A DNA stretch of 40,724 nucleotides from Betaproteobacteria bacterium. Its GTDB lineage: Bacteria; Pseudomonadota; Gammaproteobacteria; Burkholderiales; SG8-39. Positions 16,291 through 25,855 of this stretch are shown here, one piece after another; position 1 is the first letter of the stretch; each line of letters opens with the position of its first letter. The stretch lies in NCBI GenBank assembly GCA_019237595.1, contig JAFAGU010000348.1, positions 1 to 40,724 of the forward strand, read 5' to 3'. A model generated the notes under the pieces. It searched no databases. It was not told the DNA's origin and worked only from the letters and a program-made list of their open reading frames with translations. The position numbers and the translations under genes are program-made.

Positions 16291-16620
16291 ATGAGCAGTT
16301 CTGAAATCCGTCATGTCACCGACGCCACTTTCGAGCCCGAGGTGCTGAAGTCCGACACCCCGGTGCTGGTCGACTACTGGGCCGAATGGTGCGGCCCCTG
16401 CAAGTCGATCGCGCCCATCCTGGACGACATCGCCCGCGAGTACGACGGGAAGCTCAAGATCGCCAAGATCAACGTCGACGAGAACCAGCAGGTGCCGGCG
16501 AAGTTCGGCATCCGCGGCATTCCCACGCTGATGCTCTTCAAGAACGGCAACGTCGAAGCCACGCGCGTCGGGGCGCTCTCCAAGTCCCAGCTCACGGCTT
16601 TCCTTGACAGCAATATCTGA
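16291..16620 (+). CDS. trxA: Thioredoxin 1
   Basis: A 109-residue thioredoxin with the active site Trp33-Cys34-Gly-Pro-Cys37 and the cis-proline Pro78 in GIRGIPTLM. It reduces protein disulfides in the cytoplasm, including those of ribonucleotide reductase, which is encoded in this window. ATG 16291 is preceded by GAGG. A -10-like CATAAT lies at 16253-16258. The trxA-rho-rpmE2 order is a recurring betaproteobacterial arrangement as far as I recall. The next 128 bases before rho are GC-rich and contain short stems but no clear terminator. Confidence 0.97.
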   Translation: MSSSEIRHVTDATFEPEVLKSDTPVLVDYWAEWCGPCKSIAPILDDIAREYDGKLKIAKINVDENQQVPAKFGIRGIPTLMLFKNGNVEATRVGALSKSQLTAFLDSNI

Positions 16621-16748
16621 AGGGCTTAGGCTTTGACCGCCCTCCGGGGAGTCCCGGGGGCGGGCCCCAGAGCACCGGGCCTCAAAGAACCAGCGGCAAA
16701 AACCCTTAGTTGCAATCCAGCGCCGGAGTCCGGGCGCTCTTTCCGCAC

Positions 16749-18107
<1,359 letters not shown>

Positions 18108-18115
18108 TTTCTCTG

Positions 18116-18121
18116 TATAAT
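18116..18121 (+). promoter_or_regulatory. -10 element ahead of rpmE2
   Basis: A perfect TATAAT sits just after the rho stop, in otherwise GC-rich DNA. A start site near 18128 would give a leader of about 20 bases with AAGGG before ATG 18148. No good -35 is visible 16-18 bases upstream, so this may be a weak internal promoter within the rho operon. Confidence 0.45.
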
Positions 18122-18147
18122 CGCGCCCCTTCACAAGGGCACAGCAC

Positions 18148-18408
18148 ATGAAGCAAGGCATCCACCCCGAATACAGGACGGTCATCTTCCTCGACACGAG
18201 CACGAACCACGGCTTCCTCACGCGCTCGGCGATCGATACCAAGGGCCGCGAGACGATGAAGTGGGAAGACGGCAAGGAGTACCCGGTCGTCAAGGTCGAG
18301 GTCACCTCCGAGTCGCACTCCTTCTACACCGGCAAGCAGAAGATCATGGACACCGCCGGCCGGGTCGAGAAGTTCAAGCGCCGCTACACCAAGAAGACCG
18401 CGAAGTAA
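18148..18408 (+). CDS. rpmE2: 50S ribosomal protein L31 type B
   Basis: An 86-residue L31 of the zinc-independent type: it has no cysteines, while type A L31 carries a four-Cys zinc site. Family marks are the opening KQGIHPEYR, FLTRSAIDTKG and SESHSFYTGKQKI, and the end KFKRRYTKK. Type B is known to replace type A under zinc limitation where both exist; whether this genome has both cannot be seen. It has its own -10-like element and follows rho. Confidence 0.96.
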   Translation: MKQGIHPEYRTVIFLDTSTNHGFLTRSAIDTKGRETMKWEDGKEYPVVKVEVTSESHSFYTGKQKIMDTAGRVEKFKRRYTKKTAK

Positions 18409-18425
18409 CCGCTCGGGGGAAGACG

Positions 18426-20087
18426 ATGCCCCCGCAGCCCAGGCTCCCGAGGTTCGCCCTTCCGCCGTCGCCGCTCGCGCTCGCCGCGCTCGCGGCCGCG
18501 TTCGTGCTTCCCGGCCTCGCCGGCCACGATCCGTGGAAATCCCACGACGCGCTCGGCATCGGCATCGCCTGGGACATGGCGCAGAGCGGCGATGCGATCG
18601 TGCCCCGCATCGCGGGCAACGCCTGGCTCGCCGACCCGCCGCTCTACCACTGGTTTGCCGCAGCGCTCGGCAGCGTCGTCAGCGCCGCCGGGAAACTCGT
18701 CGGACTCGCGATCGAGTTCCACGCGGCCGCGCGCCTCGCGAGCGGCGCCTTCGTCGCCGCGGCGCTCTGGCTCGTCTACATCGCCGCTCGCGACTGGAGC
18801 CTCGGCGAAGAGCGAAGCCGCCTCACCGCCTCCGGCGCGTTGCTCCTCCTGCTCGGCTGCGTCGGGCTGCTCGTCCACGCGCACGAAGCGGTGCCGGAGC
18901 TCGCCGCGCTTGCCGCCGTGTGCGGCGCGTTCGCCGTCCTGCCGCACGCCGTGCGCCGCCCGCTCGCCGCCGGCGCCCTCTTCGGCGTTTCGCTCGGGTT
19001 TGCCTTCCTGAGCTCGCTCTGGATCCCGCCGGCCGCAGTCGTTGCCGCCGTCCTCGTCGCCTTCGCCGCGTGCCCTGAGTGGCGCAACCGGCGCATGGCG
19101 GTCTTCCTCGCCGCGGCCATCGCCGCCGGCGGCGCCGTTTCGGCGACGTGGCCGATCGCTCTCTACATGCGCTCGCCCGATCTCTTCTTCCAGTGGTGGC
19201 GCATCAACATGGAGCCCTACGACACGGCGAGCGCGAACCTCCGCTACTTCGTCGTGACGCTCTCCTGGTTCGCGTGGCCCGCCTGGCCCCTCGCGCTCTG
19301 GGCCGCGTGGGCGCTGCGGCGGCGCTTCGGCGACCCGCGCGTGCTCGTGCCTTCCGCGTCGGTGCTGCTCATGGTCGCGGCGCTCGCATGGTGGGGGCCG
19401 GCGCTCGACGTGAACCTCACCGCGCTCCTCGCGCCGCTCGTGCTCCTCGCCTCGCAGGGGATTCCGACGCTGCGCCGCGGCGCCGCGGCCGCGCTCGACT
19501 GGTTCGGCGTCGTCACCTTCGCTTTTTTCGCCGGCCTCGTCTGGCTGGGCTATGCGGGCATGATGACCGGGATCCCGCCCAAGGTGGAGGCGAACTTCGT
19601 GCGCGCCGCGCCCGGCTTTGCGCCGCATTTCGAGCTCGCGCCCTTCCTCTTCGCGCTCGCCCTCACGGCGGGCTGGCTCTTCGTCGTGCTCTTCAGCGCG
19701 CCCTCTCCGCTGCGAAGCGTCGCGCGCTGGGCCGCGGGGATGACGCTCCTGTGGGGCACGTTCTCGATGCTGTGGATGCCCTGGGCCGACTACCAGAAGA
19801 GCTACCGAAGCGTCGCGCACGCGCTCCGCGAGAAGGTCGGCGCAAGCCCCGGGTGCATCGCCGCGCGCTCGCTCGGCGTGCCGCAGGCCGCCGCGTTCGA
19901 CTATCACGAAGGCCTGCGCACCGTTCCCTACGACCCGAGGCACCCGCACGCGTGCCGGCTCCTCGTCGTCCAGGGAAGCGCTTCGGACACGGAGGGACCC
20001 GGAAGCGCGTGGCTGCGCATCGCCGAGCTCGCGCGACCCGGCGACCGGAACGAACGCCATCGCCTCTACCGCGCGGCGAGCCGATGA
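18426..20087 (+). CDS. GT39/ArnT-like membrane glycosyltransferase
   Basis: A 553-residue membrane protein with roughly ten or more hydrophobic helices. The first periplasmic loop, GHDPWKSHDALGIGIAW followed by GNAWLADPPLYHWFAA, has the acidic residue and PPLYHW pattern of PMT/ArnT-type (GT39/GT83) transferases that use polyprenyl-phosphate sugars. The C-terminal 120 residues form a soluble domain containing Cys and His-rich segments. ATG 18426 has GGGGGAAG upstream. The stop overlaps the pgi start (ATGA). Acceptor and sugar are unknown; lipid A or protein modification would be typical of the family. Confidence 0.78.
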   Translation: MPPQPRLPRFALPPSPLALAALAAAFVLPGLAGHDPWKSHDALGIGIAWDMAQSGDAIVPRIAGNAWLADPPLYHWFAAALGSVVSAAGKLVGLAIEFHAAARLASGAFVAAALWLVYIAARDWSLGEERSRLTASGALLLLLGCVGLLVHAHEAVPELAALAAVCGAFAVLPHAVRRPLAAGALFGVSLGFAFLSSLWIPPAAVVAAVLVAFAACPEWRNRRMAVFLAAAIAAGGAVSATWPIALYMRSPDLFFQWWRINMEPYDTASANLRYFVVTLSWFAWPAWPLALWAAWALRRRFGDPRVLVPSASVLLMVAALAWWGPALDVNLTALLAPLVLLASQGIPTLRRGAAAALDWFGVVTFAFFAGLVWLGYAGMMTGIPPKVEANFVRAAPGFAPHFELAPFLFALALTAGWLFVVLFSAPSPLRSVARWAAGMTLLWGTFSMLWMPWADYQKSYRSVAHALREKVGASPGCIAARSLGVPQAAAFDYHEGLRTVPYDPRHPHACRLLVVQGSASDTEGPGSAWLRIAELARPGDRNERHRLYRAASR

Positions 20088-21481
20088 ACACCACCACTCC
20101 CGTGGACACCAAGGCGTGGGCCGACCTCGCGCACCACGCCGAAAGCTGGCGCAACGTGCACCTTCGCGAGCTCATGGCCGGGGACCCGTCGCGCTCCGCG
20201 CAGTTCGCGACGCACGCGCCGGGGCTCCGCTACGACTACTCGCGCCAGCGACTCGGCGGCATGACGGTGCGATTGCTCGCGAGGCTCGCCGAGCAGCGCG
20301 GCTTCCGGGAATGGCGGCAGGCGCTCTTCTCCGGCCAGGCGGTGAACGACACCGAAGATCGCGCCGCGTGGCATACCGAGCTGAGATCGGGGAACAGCAA
20401 GGAGGTCCTGCAAACGCTCGATCGCATGAGGCGGCTCGTTCCCGCGATCAGGAAGACCTACAAGAGGGTCGTCAACCTCGGGACCGGCGGCTCCGACCTC
20501 GGGCCGAGGCTCCTCGCGGACGCGCTCTCCGACGGCCGGCTCGACGTGCGATTCGCCGCCAACATCGACCCCAAGGACCTCGAGCGTGCGCTCGAGGGCG
20601 CGCAGCCCGAGACGACGCTCTTCATCGTGGTGTCGAAGACGTTCACCACGCAGGAAACCATGGCGAACGCCATGGCGGCCAAGGCGTGGGGCGGCAAGCA
20701 TTTCTACGCGGTCACGGCGAACACGAAGGAAGCCCAGGGCTTCGGCGCCCTGGAAGTGCTGCCGATGTGGGACTGGGTCGGCGGCCGCTTCTCCGTGTGG
20801 TCCGCCGTCGGCCTCGCGGCGGCCTGCGCGATGGGCTTCGAGCGCTTCGAGGAATTCCTCGCCGGAGGGCGCGAGATCGACGCCCATTTCCTCGATGCGG
20901 AGATCGAGGAGAACGTTCCGGCGCTGATGGCGCTGATCGGCGTCTGGAACACGAACTTCCTCGGCGCCTCGACGCACGTCGTGCTGCCCTACTCCAACGC
21001 CGTTCGCCTGCTGCCCATGTACCTGCAGCAGCTCGAGATGGAGTCGAACGGCAAGCGCACGGACCGGGAGGGCCGCGAGGTCGGCTACGCGACCTGCCCC
21101 GTCGTCTGGGGGCTCGAGGGGACGGTCAGCCAGCATTCCTTCCACCAGCTCCTGCACCAAGGGACGCAGGTCGTCCCGGCCGACTTCATCGATTTCGGCT
21201 TGAGCAGGGAATTGACGGCAAATTGCCTCGCGCAGGCGGACGCGCTCGCCCTCGGCACTCACGACACGGCGCTGCCGCCGCATCGCCGCTATCCCGGCAA
21301 CCGGCCCTCCTCGGTGCTCTTCTTCGACGGCGTGAACCCGAGGAACCTCGGGAGGCTCATCGCGCTCTATGAACACAAGGTGTTCACGCAGGGTGTGGTC
21401 TGGAACATCAACAGCTTCGACCAGTGGGGCGTCGAGCTGGGAAAGCAGATGGCCAAGGACATTCTGAAAGGAGCCAGGTGA
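20084..21481 (+). CDS. pgi: Glucose-6-phosphate isomerase, short form
   Basis: A 465-residue isomerase that interconverts glucose 6-phosphate and fructose 6-phosphate. GTGGSDLGP and SKTFTTQET bind the phosphate, GGRFSVWSAVGL is signature 1, and GVELGKQMAKDIL is signature 2. The catalytic His lies in SQHSFHQLLHQG. Where most enzymes have WGEPGTNGQH, this one reads WGLEGTVSQH, so the Glu is displaced by one position. It is about 80 residues shorter than the E. coli enzyme and lacks the C-terminal tail. The start overlaps the upstream stop, and its own stop overlaps the start of the next small gene. Confidence 0.95.
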   Translation: MNTTTPVDTKAWADLAHHAESWRNVHLRELMAGDPSRSAQFATHAPGLRYDYSRQRLGGMTVRLLARLAEQRGFREWRQALFSGQAVNDTEDRAAWHTELRSGNSKEVLQTLDRMRRLVPAIRKTYKRVVNLGTGGSDLGPRLLADALSDGRLDVRFAANIDPKDLERALEGAQPETTLFIVVSKTFTTQETMANAMAAKAWGGKHFYAVTANTKEAQGFGALEVLPMWDWVGGRFSVWSAVGLAAACAMGFERFEEFLAGGREIDAHFLDAEIEENVPALMALIGVWNTNFLGASTHVVLPYSNAVRLLPMYLQQLEMESNGKRTDREGREVGYATCPVVWGLEGTVSQHSFHQLLHQGTQVVPADFIDFGLSRELTANCLAQADALALGTHDTALPPHRRYPGNRPSSVLFFDGVNPRNLGRLIALYEHKVFTQGVVWNINSFDQWGVELGKQMAKDILKGAR

Positions 21482-21687
21482 TGGACCAGGACGCGTTCAA
21501 CATGAGCATCCGCAAGTTCCTCAAGATGGTGGGCGTGAGCTCCCAGCGCGAGATCGAGCAGGCCGTCCAGAAATCGATGCAATCCGGGAAGCTGAAGGGC
21601 GACGAGAGCTTTGTCGCCAGGGCAACGCTCGAGATCCCTTCCCTCGGGGTGAAGGTGCCGTTCGAGGGCGAGATCAAACTAAAATAA
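21481..21687 (+). CDS. Small conserved protein (DUF6494-like)
   Basis: A 68-residue cytoplasmic protein. It opens with an amphipathic helix (FNMSIRKFLKMVGVSSQREI), continues EQAVQKSMQSGKLKG, and ends in a beta-like segment LEIPSLGVKVPFEGEI. This layout matches my memory of DUF6494, a family of unknown function found near metabolic genes in betaproteobacteria. Its ATG overlaps the pgi stop, so translation is coupled; the FAD oxidoreductase gene begins eight bases after its stop. There is no signal peptide, membrane helix or catalytic motif. Confidence 0.8.
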   Translation: MDQDAFNMSIRKFLKMVGVSSQREIEQAVQKSMQSGKLKGDESFVARATLEIPSLGVKVPFEGEIKLK

Positions 21688-21695
21688 CCGCACGC

Positions 21696-23087
21696 ATGAA
21701 CAAGGCACGCGAGTTCGACGAGAGCGTGGTGGGGGAGCTCAAGGCGCTCCTCGGCGAGCGGGTCTCGACCTCCGCCGCCGTGCGCGAGCACCACGGGAAG
21801 GACGAGTCCTACTTTCCCTACGCGCTCCCGGACGCGGTCGTCTTCCCCGAGAGCACCGAGGAGGTGCGCGACGTCGTCAACATCTGCCGCCGCCATGGCG
21901 TGCCGATGATTCCGTTCGGGGTCGGCACCTCGCTCGAGGGGCACATCCTCGCCGTGCAGGGCGGCGTAAGCATCGACCTGTCGCGCATGAACCAGGTGCT
22001 CGCGGTGCACGAGGCCGACCTCGACGCCGTCGTCCAGGCCGGCGTGACGCGCAAGCAGCTGAACGAGCACATCAAGCACACCGGTCTCTTCTTCCCGGTG
22101 GACCCCGGCGCCGATGCGACGATAGGCGGCATGGCGGCGACGCGCGCCTCGGGAACGAACGCCGTGCGCTACGGGACCATGCGCGAGAACGTGCTCGCGC
22201 TCAAGGTGGTGCTCGCGAACGGCCGCGTCATCCAGACTTCCGGCCGGGCGAAGAAGTCCGCGGCCGGCTACGACCTCACGCGCCTTTTCGTCGGCTCCGA
22301 AGGCACGCTCGGCATCATCACGGAGGCGACGGTCCGGCTCTACCCGGTGCAGGAGGCGATGTCGGCCGCCGTGTGCGCGTTCGATTCGGTCGACGGCTGC
22401 ACGAAGACCGTGATCCAGACGATCCAGTCGGGCATTCCCATCGCGCGCTGCGACATCGTGTGCGACAAGACCGTGGCCGCCATCAACCGCTTCAAGAAGA
22501 CCGATTACCGCGTGGCGCCCACCGTGTTCTTCGAATTCCACGGCAGCAAGTCCTCCGTCGTCGAGCAGGCAGAAGCGGTGCAGGCGATCGCGAAGGAGCA
22601 CGGCGGCCACGACTTCCAGTGGGCGACGAAGCCCGAGGAGCGCTCGCAGCTCTGGCAGGCGCGCCACGACGCCTATTTCGCCTGCCTGCAGATCCGCCCG
22701 GGCTCGCGCGCGGTTTCCACCGACGTCTGCGTGCCGATCTCGCGCCTCGCCGAGTGCGTGCACGAGACGATGGAGGACGTGAAGAGCTACATCGCGCCGG
22801 TGCCGCTCCTCGGCCACATCGGCGACGGCAACTTCCACCTCATGTTCCTCGTCGATCCGGCGAAGCCGGAAGAGACGGAGCTCGCCAAGGCGTTCAACAA
22901 GCGGCTCGTCGAGCGCGCGCTGCGGCTCGAGGGAACGTGCACCGGGGAGCACGGCGTCGGCATGGGCAAGACCGGATCGCTGCAGCTCGAGCTCGGCGAT
23001 GACGCGATCGACGTGATGCGCGACATCAAGAAGGCCCTGGACCCGGAGAACCTGCTCAACCCGGGCAAGGTCCTTCCGCCCGCCTAG
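21696..23087 (+). CDS. FAD-linked D-lactate/glycolate-type dehydrogenase
   Basis: A 463-residue flavoprotein of the FAD-binding type 4 (PCMH) family, closest in feel to cytochrome-linked D-lactate dehydrogenase and GlcD. FAD-binding marks are MIPFGVGTSLEGH, DPGADATIGGMAATRASGTN and RLFVGSEGTLGII. The C-terminal cap has HIGDGNFH and TGEHGVGMGK, which contribute substrate or metal ligands, and ends NLLNPGKVLP. There is no GlcE/GlcF partner, so a single-subunit D-2-hydroxyacid dehydrogenase is likeliest. It oxidises D-lactate or a related hydroxyacid to the ketoacid. Its stop shares CTAG (23084-23087) with the convergent orn stop. Confidence 0.92.
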   Translation: MNKAREFDESVVGELKALLGERVSTSAAVREHHGKDESYFPYALPDAVVFPESTEEVRDVVNICRRHGVPMIPFGVGTSLEGHILAVQGGVSIDLSRMNQVLAVHEADLDAVVQAGVTRKQLNEHIKHTGLFFPVDPGADATIGGMAATRASGTNAVRYGTMRENVLALKVVLANGRVIQTSGRAKKSAAGYDLTRLFVGSEGTLGIITEATVRLYPVQEAMSAAVCAFDSVDGCTKTVIQTIQSGIPIARCDIVCDKTVAAINRFKKTDYRVAPTVFFEFHGSKSSVVEQAEAVQAIAKEHGGHDFQWATKPEERSQLWQARHDAYFACLQIRPGSRAVSTDVCVPISRLAECVHETMEDVKSYIAPVPLLGHIGDGNFHLMFLVDPAKPEETELAKAFNKRLVERALRLEGTCTGEHGVGMGKTGSLQLELGDDAIDVMRDIKKALDPENLLNPGKVLPPA

Positions 23088-23629
23088 ATCGTCATCACCG
23101 CCTTGCGGTAGAACTTGAGCTCCTCGATCGACTCGTAGATGTCGGCGAGGGCCTGGTGCTTGCCTTCCTTCGTGAGGCCTTTCGCGGCCTCCGGCTTCCA
23201 GCGCCGCACGAGCTCCTTCAGCGTCGAGACGTCGAGGTTTCGGTAGTGGAAGTACGCCTCGAGCTGCGGCATCCAGCGCGCGAGGAACCGGCGATCCTGG
23301 CAGATGGAGTTGCCGCACATCGGCGAAGCGCCCGCGGGCACGTGGTCGGCGAGGAAGGAGATCGCGGCATGCTCGGCCTCGGCCTCGTTCAGGCGCGACG
23401 CGCGGACCTTTTCGATGAGCCCGGTCTTGGCGTGCGTGGACTTGTTCCAGGCATCCATGGCGCCCATGACCTCCTCGGGCTGGTGGATGACCCAGACGGG
23501 GCTCTCGGCCAGACGGACGAGCTGGGCGTCCGTGACGACGACCGCGACCTCGATGATCCGGTCGGCGTCGGGCTGCAAGCCCGTCATCTCCATGTCGATC
23601 CAGATCAGGTTGTTGGCATCGGCGGCCAT
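23084..23629 (-). CDS. orn: Oligoribonuclease
   Basis: A 181-residue 3'-to-5' exoribonuclease of the DEDDh family that degrades RNA dinucleotides, including pGpG from cyclic-di-GMP turnover. Asp12 and Glu14 lie in IWIDMEMTGL, Asp112 in ICQDRRFL, and His158 and Asp163 in KHQALADI, so all five catalytic residues are present. Length is normal. The start ATG 23629 lies 71 bases from the divergent protease start, and the AT-rich segment GAGAATAAATC directly precedes the ATG. Confidence 0.97.
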   Translation of the reverse strand: MAADANNLIWIDMEMTGLQPDADRIIEVAVVVTDAQLVRLAESPVWVIHQPEEVMGAMDAWNKSTHAKTGLIEKVRASRLNEAEAEHAAISFLADHVPAGASPMCGNSICQDRRFLARWMPQLEAYFHYRNLDVSTLKELVRRWKPEAAKGLTKEGKHQALADIYESIEELKFYRKAVMTI

Positions 23630-23700
23630 GATTTATTCTCTCACGGCGTGCTGTCCACCGTTCCCGAGCGCCTCGCGCCGCTGACACGGCCTTTCCGAGC

Positions 23701-24948
23701 ATGACAAATGCTTTCACGTGGGTGTTCCTGGCGGCGCTCGCCGCGGCAAGCGCGACGCGTATCTGGCTCGCGGCGCGGCAGGTCCGCCACGTCCGCGCGC
23801 ATCGGGAAGAGGTCCCGGCCACTTTCGCCGGCGCCATTCCCCTCGCCGCGCACCAGAAGGCCGCCGACTACACCGCGGCCAAGGGAGCCCTCGGCATGGT
23901 CGAGGTGGCCATCGGGGCGGGCATTGCCCTATGGCTCACGCTCGGCGGCCTGATCCAGCAGCTCTCGGACTTCTGGGGAGGCTGGTTCGGCACCGGATCG
24001 ATCGCCCATGGGACGGCGCTCCTGCTCTCGATCTTCATCCTCCAGGCCGCCGCCGGGCTGCCGGTGACGCTCTACCGCACGTTCGTGGTCGAGGAGCGCT
24101 TTGGCTTCAATCGCATGACCCTGCGGCTCTTCGTCGCCGACCTGGCGAAGCACGCGCTCGTCGGCCTCGCCCTCGGGGTGCCGCTCCTCCTCGTCGTCCT
24201 CTGGCTCATGGAGCGCGCGGGCGATCGCTGGTGGCTCTACGCGTGGATCGTGTGGGTCGCCTATTCGCTCGCCATGATGATGGTGTACCCGGCGCTCATC
24301 CTGCCGCTCTTCAACAAGTTCACGCCGCTCGCGGAAGGCGAGCTCCGCGCCCGCGTGGCGGCGCTCCTCGAGCGCACGGGCTTCCGCTCGAGCGGACTCT
24401 TCGTCATGGACGGGTCGCGCCGCTCGAGCCACGGCAACGCCTTCTTCACCGGCTTCGGCGCAGCGAAGCGCATCGTGCTCTTCGACACGCTCGTGGAGCG
24501 CCTGCAGCCCCCGGAGGTCGAGGCGGTGCTCGCGCACGAGCTCGGGCACTACAAGCTCCACCACATCGCCAAGGCGATGGCGCTCACGTTCGGCCTCTCG
24601 TTCGCCGTCCTCTTCGCGCTCGGCGAGCTGATCGGCCGCGGCTGGTTCTACGCCGGCCTGGGCGTGGCGACGCCCACGAGCGCCGCAGGGCTCGCGCTCT
24701 TCTTCATCGTGCTGCCGGAGCTCTTTTTCTTCCTGCATCCGCTCACGAGCCTGTACTCGCGCAAGCGGGAATACGAGGCCGACGCCTATGCGACGCGGCA
24801 TGCGAGCGCCTCGGATCTCGTGCGCGCGCTCGTGAAGCTCTACCACGACAACGCCGCGACGCTCACGCCGGATCCGGTCCACTCGGCGTTCTACGATTCG
24901 CATCCGCCGGCGGCGATGCGCATCGCGCGGCTCAAGGCCGCCGCCTGA
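23701..24948 (+). CDS. M48-family membrane metalloprotease (Ste24/CaaX type)
   Basis: A 415-residue polytopic membrane protease. The zinc site is His279-Glu280-x-x-His283 in VLAHELGHYKLHH, and the third ligand is probably Glu357 in KREYEADAYA. The N-terminal M48 domain (HQKAADYTAAK) and several hydrophobic helices give the Ste24 layout. MDGSRRSSHGNAFFTG is the conserved substrate-groove segment. Bacterial members are thought to act in membrane protein quality control; the substrate is unknown. The ribosome site is weak. The pterin dehydratase gene begins eight bases after the stop. Confidence 0.95.
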   Translation: MTNAFTWVFLAALAAASATRIWLAARQVRHVRAHREEVPATFAGAIPLAAHQKAADYTAAKGALGMVEVAIGAGIALWLTLGGLIQQLSDFWGGWFGTGSIAHGTALLLSIFILQAAAGLPVTLYRTFVVEERFGFNRMTLRLFVADLAKHALVGLALGVPLLLVVLWLMERAGDRWWLYAWIVWVAYSLAMMMVYPALILPLFNKFTPLAEGELRARVAALLERTGFRSSGLFVMDGSRRSSHGNAFFTGFGAAKRIVLFDTLVERLQPPEVEAVLAHELGHYKLHHIAKAMALTFGLSFAVLFALGELIGRGWFYAGLGVATPTSAAGLALFFIVLPELFFFLHPLTSLYSRKREYEADAYATRHASASDLVRALVKLYHDNAATLTPDPVHSAFYDSHPPAAMRIARLKAAA

Positions 24949-24956
24949 GGAGCGCC

Positions 24957-25286
24957 ATGAACGAGCTCGCGAAGAAAAAGTGCAAGCCCTGCGAAGGCGG
25001 CGTCGCGCCCTACACCGCGTCCCAGGCGAAGGAAATGCTCGGCAATCTCAAGGGCTGGATCCTCGAGGAGGGCCGGCTCGTGAAGCTCTATCCGTTCAAG
25101 AACTACTACGAGACGATGGCGTTCGTTAACGCGCTCGCGTGGATCTCGCACCGCGAGGACCACCATCCAGACCTCAAGGTCGGCTACAACCAGTGCCGCG
25201 TCGAGTATGCGACCCACGCCATCGGCGGGCTCTCCGAGAACGACTTCATCTGCGCCGCGAAATGCGACGCGCTCTTCGAGCTCTGA
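24957..25286 (+). CDS. phhB: Pterin-4a-carbinolamine dehydratase
   Basis: A 109-residue protein of the PCD/DCoH family, which regenerates the pterin cofactor of aromatic amino acid hydroxylases. The active-site segment is HREDHHPDLKVGYN, with the conserved paired histidines. The core KGWILEEGRLVKLYPFKNYY fits the family. GAGGAG precedes ATG 24957. No phenylalanine hydroxylase gene is in the window, so a moonlighting or stand-alone role is possible. It is in line with the protease and the DUF2007 gene, likely one operon. Confidence 0.93.
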   Translation: MNELAKKKCKPCEGGVAPYTASQAKEMLGNLKGWILEEGRLVKLYPFKNYYETMAFVNALAWISHREDHHPDLKVGYNQCRVEYATHAIGGLSENDFICAAKCDALFEL

Positions 25287-25290
25287 TCGG

Positions 25291-25593
25291 ATGAAGCGGG
25301 TCTTCAGCTCCTACAACCTCGCCGCCGCGCATCACGCGCGCAACCTCCTCGAGGTGGAAGGCATCCGTTCCGTCGTCCGGAACGAGATGCTCTCTTCGGC
25401 GATGGGGGAGCTGCCCCCGGCGGAGTGCCAGGCCGAGGTCTGGGTGCTGAGGGAATCGGACCTTCATCGCGCGGAGGCGCTGCTCAGGGATTCGTTCTCG
25501 GCGAAGCCCTCGCCCGCCTGGACGTGCGCCTGCGGCGAGCGCATCGAAGGCCAGTTCACCCAGTGCTGGCGCTGCGGCGCCTACCGCGCCTGA
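25291..25593 (+). CDS. DUF2007-domain protein with a C-terminal zinc ribbon
   Basis: A 100-residue protein. The N-terminal domain (KRVFSSYNLAAAHHARNLLE, then EVWVLRESDLHRAEALL) is the DUF2007 fold, called a putative signal-transducing domain. The C-terminus has Cys79, Cys81, Cys92 and Cys95 (CACGE...CWRCG), a compact zinc ribbon. ATG 25291 lies four bases after the phhB stop, implying translational coupling. Function is unknown. It ends four bases before the stop of the convergent small membrane protein. Confidence 0.87.
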   Translation: MKRVFSSYNLAAAHHARNLLEVEGIRSVVRNEMLSSAMGELPPAECQAEVWVLRESDLHRAEALLRDSFSAKPSPAWTCACGERIEGQFTQCWRCGAYRA

Positions 25594-25597
25594 GCGG

Positions 25598-25783
25598 CTA
25601 CCGGCCCCTGTTCCTCCGGCCCTCGTAGACCCGCGGGTCCCACGCCGCGCCGCGGCCGCCGCTCGGGCCGAGCTGCGCGATGCGCTTTCGCCTCGCGCGC
25701 AGCGGCGCCACGAACGCCCAGTGGCATAGCGCGCAAAGGGCGAGGATCAGCAGAAGAATATCGAGCACGAGTCCGGCGTCCAT
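25598..25783 (-). CDS. Small single-helix membrane protein
   Basis: A 61-residue product from ATG 25783. Residues 3-25 form one transmembrane helix (LVLDILLLILALCALCHWAF), followed by a basic tail (LRARRKRI), then a Gly/Arg-rich segment. The frame is open to 25831, but those residues are Pro/Ala-rich and no ribosome site supports them. No family is recognised. It is 72 bases downstream of the CobD-like gene on the same strand. A GCGCT/AGCGC stem in that gap could separate the two transcripts. Confidence 0.55.
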   Translation of the reverse strand: MDAGLVLDILLLILALCALCHWAFVAPLRARRKRIAQLGPSGGRGAAWDPRVYEGRRNRGR

Positions 25784-25855
25784 GCCGGCACTCTGCGGCG
25801 TCGGCGGCGCGGGCGCTGAAACAAAGCGCAACCAAATGTGACTTGCGCCAGCCTT

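Noticed and set aside
16621..16748. Possible intrinsic terminator between trxA and rho
   Set aside because: Only a five-base stem (GGCCC/GGGCC) is visible and no T-run follows, so it is too weak to call.
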